From NCBI GenBank assembly GCA_021397835.1, contig JAJFZO010000575.1:3353001-3417000 (forward strand): a DNA stretch of 64,000 bases, written 5' to 3'. A program made the translations under genes and the position numbers. The notes under the pieces were generated by a model that saw only the letters and a program-made list of their open reading frames with translations, had not been told where the DNA came from and ran no database searches. Shown piece by piece: positions 62,201 through 64,000 of this stretch. Source of the DNA: Moringa oleifera (taxonomy: Eukaryota; Streptophyta; Magnoliopsida; Brassicales; Moringaceae). Each line of letters begins with the position of its first letter. Positions within the stretch are counted from its first letter, which is position 1.

Positions 62201-64000
62201 GTTCAACATTATTGGTCATGTGATGTATACAACCCGAATCCACTAACCAAGTTCCACTTTTGCTACTGTTTCCTTAACAGGAAGCCACAAACAGTTGTTC
62301 CTCCTCCTCTTTATTCACAATTTAAGTTTCATTTACTTGTTGCTTCCTTTTATTTCTGCAAATTCTTTCCACATGACCCATTTGGCCTGCTCCAGCACTT
62401 AAAAATGAGGATGACTGGTTCTACCACAATGTTGAGAGGGAGGATGATTGATTCTTTTGTTGTAATTTGCACCATTGTTGCCAACTGCTTGCTCCACGAG
62501 TTTCATTGCTGCCAGTATCAACTCCTGAATTACTTTTGTTTTTCTTCCACTTTTTCTTTTTGCCTTTGTTGGAATCATGGACTTGTAGGTTGGCTTTCAT
62601 GGCACCTTTCAAACCATCATTTTCTCTTATCTGCCTCCTTTGCTCATGGCCTTCCATAGTACTAAGAAGCTCTACCAATGTGATCTTTGTAAGGTCTTTG
62701 ACTTCCTCCAATGCAGAAATCTTGGCTTCAGCTTCAAACCTTTCAGGGCACTAGGAGTTTTTCAACAATTCTACTGTCATGCATGTCCTGACCAAAAAGC
62801 TTAAGCTTGTTGACAACTTCTAGCAACCTATCTGTATACTCCTTGATAGTTTCAAAGTCTTTCATCCTTTGTAACCCAAACTCCCTCCTTATATTCAACA
62901 CTCGCATGTTTCTGGTTCTTTCATTGCCTTGAAATTCAAACTTAAGCTACTCCTATATCTGAAAGGCTCTTGGAGGTTCTCTCTTGATGATTCTTGATTT
63001 GCTACACTATAGGATTTTCAGGTAATGGTAGAATTTCTAGTTCTTCTACCATGTGGACAAATCCCAAGCTTGCAAATAAGCAGTGATCTTTCCAACCCAC
63101 GACATAACATTCACTCGAGTTATATGAGTTGAAAAAGAATTGTGTTTGTTTTGAAACACTCACACTCAACTCACTCTCGGCTTGCAACATAAATCCCTTA
63201 AGAATAAGGATTTGATACCATTGTTGTATGAAAGAATCTTTTTATCTAGATAATCACAATATTTCGTTCGTCAAACAAACTTATATACATGACGACTCAA
63301 TTTGAAATTTTAAAAACCACGTGATAATAGATCACAAATAAACCAATAACTGAAACCCAAAAAACTGCAAAACTGCAATACCTTGTTGTAACTATTTTTA
63401 AAAACTAATCTTATCTTGTAGTAACTACTTTTTCAACTTTTTGCAGCATCTAAGACACATTTCTAACAAAAAGTTATAAAAAGAATGGCCACCTTATTCA
63501 TACAAACAAGACATGCAAATATAAGGAGCACCAGTGAATACCAAAAAGGAGCCACCAAAGACAAAAACCAGTGAAATATATAGCTGAAAGTATATATCAG
63601 CCCCCTAGAACATTATTCCTCACCAATATCAAGAATTGCTTTTATAGTATACTAGAAAACTTGTTCCTTTCAGATGTTGGACAAGGGTAAAATTGGATGA
63701 CATTTACTTACAAATCTCCTTTTGACATGTAACGCTTGACTATCATCTCATTTTGCTGAGCATCACGTCCACTAATAACCAAATAGTTCTCACTGCTGAT
63801 GAACCAATTGAATTTCTCAAACCAGTGAACCTTTCTCATGTGTGAAATTGTTGAAACAGTCTTTTCCTGTGTATTGGAAAATCGTTAGCAAAACATAGAC
63901 CAAAAGGCGAGAAAGAAAAAGAACTACAACATGAAGCTACCTGAGAAAGCTGGAGACGAGTCTTTCTCTCAGCTGCTTTAAAAGCTTTTTTATGGGCAGT
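56202..64000 (-). CDS. NEMF: NEMF/RQC2-type ribosome quality control factor, C-terminal 602 residues (5' part outside window)
   Basis: NEMF/Rqc2 binds stalled 60S-peptidyl-tRNA complexes and adds C-terminal Ala tails. Minus-strand exons: 63941-64000 (partial), 63712-63866, 58522-58627, 57560-58408, 57286-57367, 56710-57072, 56202-56395; all phases match and the frame stops at TAG. The NFACT-R domain spans the first about 140 residues ([27 protein letters not shown], read across its parts, and [10 protein letters not shown]). A long acidic then Lys-rich linker follows, then a CCHC zinc knuckle [14 protein letters not shown] (about residues 427-440), and the NFACT-C domain with [16 protein letters not shown] and [12 protein letters not shown] zinc knuckle is present in the plant protein annotated as At5g49930. 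The intron 58628-63711 carries a Ty1-copia element in the same orientation. Confidence 0.93.
57109..57192. repeat. Two-unit tandem duplication (about 43 bp) in a NEMF intron
   Basis: GGTTGAATTATCAAAGAGG followed by A-rich sequence occurs at 57109 and again at 57152, in tandem, within the intron 57073-57285. Confidence 0.8.
58628..59169 (-). other. NEMF intron between the exon and the copia insertion
   Basis: Ordinary intronic sequence. A stretch at about 58.85-59.07 kb (GGCAGGGCACTTTC...) has higher GC and may be an older repeat, but I could not identify it. Confidence 0.4.
59175..59410 (-). repeat. 3' LTR of the copia element
   Basis: 236 bp, starting TGTTGTATG and ending CTAACA on the plus strand (TG...CA ends). 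It pairs with 63232-63468 but differs at well over 20 positions and several indels, so the insertion is old. AAAAG target duplication at 59170-59174. Confidence 0.9.
59654..62950 (-). pseudogene. gag-pol relic of the copia element
   Basis: Fragments, from 5' to 3' on the minus strand: UBN2-type gag (about 62.7-62.95 kb), a damaged CCHC knuckle ([17 protein letters not shown], about 62.37 kb), protease (61.81-62.24 kb, DSGCIHHMT), integrase zinc finger and core (61.18-61.79 kb), reverse transcriptase ([11 protein letters not shown] at about 60.7 kb; ALYGFKEV at about 60.45 kb; YVDV at about 60.31 kb) and RNase H (about 59.65-60.08 kb, IAEAEF). No two neighbouring domains share one uninterrupted frame. 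Confidence 0.9.
63232..63468 (-). repeat. 5' LTR of the copia element
   Basis: 237 bp, the same TGTTGTATG...CTAACA ends as the other LTR. AAAAG target duplication follows at 63469-63473. As the 5' LTR of a minus-strand element it lies upstream of gag. Confidence 0.9.

Larger units (their letters stand above)
59175..63468 (-). mobile_element. Degenerate Ty1-copia LTR retrotransposon in a NEMF intron
   Basis: A 4,294 bp element with both LTRs, a 5 bp target duplication AAAAG, a primer-binding site (minus-strand TGGTATCA directly inside the right LTR, 63223-63230) complementary to initiator tRNA-Met, and a purine tract (59411-59431 side) inside the left LTR. Minus-strand order: gag (about 62.42-62.95 kb), protease with DSG (about 62.24 kb), integrase (CKACQF zinc motif at about 61.75 kb), reverse transcriptase (60.25-60.84 kb), RNase H (59.65-60.08 kb). 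Protease-integrase-RT order is diagnostic for copia. Stops and frameshifts break every domain and the gag N-terminus is mostly missing. The RT active site reads YVDV instead of YVDD. It is inactive. Confidence 0.95.

Overview
The window is nuclear DNA of a flowering plant, most likely a dicot. Genes are split by GT-AG introns, spacers are AT-rich, and products include plastid ribosomal protein S1, galactinol synthase, a GT31 arabinogalactan galactosyltransferase and a mitochondrial dihydrolipoamide dehydrogenase. Non-LTR and Ty1-copia retrotransposon debris is typical of plant chromosomes. I cannot name the species. Exon models were built by hand from splice signals and reading-frame continuity, and every model closes in frame.

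Layout. 1-23.6 kb (+): the last 27 exons of a giant VPS13-type lipid-transfer protein; its introns hold LINE fragments at 1-760, 2329-5252, about 18.4-19.65 kb and about 21.8-21.95 kb. 23.6-27.2 kb: spacer with a 1.1 kb extremely AT-rich block. 27.2-30.9 kb (+): hydroxyproline O-galactosyltransferase (galectin plus GT31 domains). 33.4-35.4 kb (+): two-exon PP2C phosphatase with a small upstream ORF touching its start codon. 36.8-39.3 kb (+): mitochondrial E3 subunit. 40.5-43.0 kb (-): SWC5/BCNT subunit of the SWR1 complex, with duplicated exons. 46.5-47.1 kb (-): HS1-type stress-response A/B barrel protein. 47.5-47.65 kb (-): orphan last exon of a galactinol synthase, downstream of the intact gene at 48.3-49.8 kb (-). 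51.4-54.6 kb (-): plastid RPS1. 56.2-64.0 kb (-): 3' half of NEMF/RQC2, with a 4.3 kb degenerate Ty1-copia element complete with both LTRs and a 5 bp target duplication in one intron.

The genes are independent housekeeping and stress loci rather than one pathway. Their order matches, from memory of Arabidopsis locus numbers, two known neighbourhoods: LPD-PP2C-VPS13 with HS1 (chromosomes 1 and 3), and SWC5-GolS-RPS1 (chromosome 5). I found no CRISPR, operon, tRNA/rRNA gene or novel multi-gene system. The most unusual signals are a conserved 3'-terminal hairpin in the LINE copies, exon duplication in SWC5, the orphan GolS exon and the ATGA-overlapping uORF before the PP2C gene.
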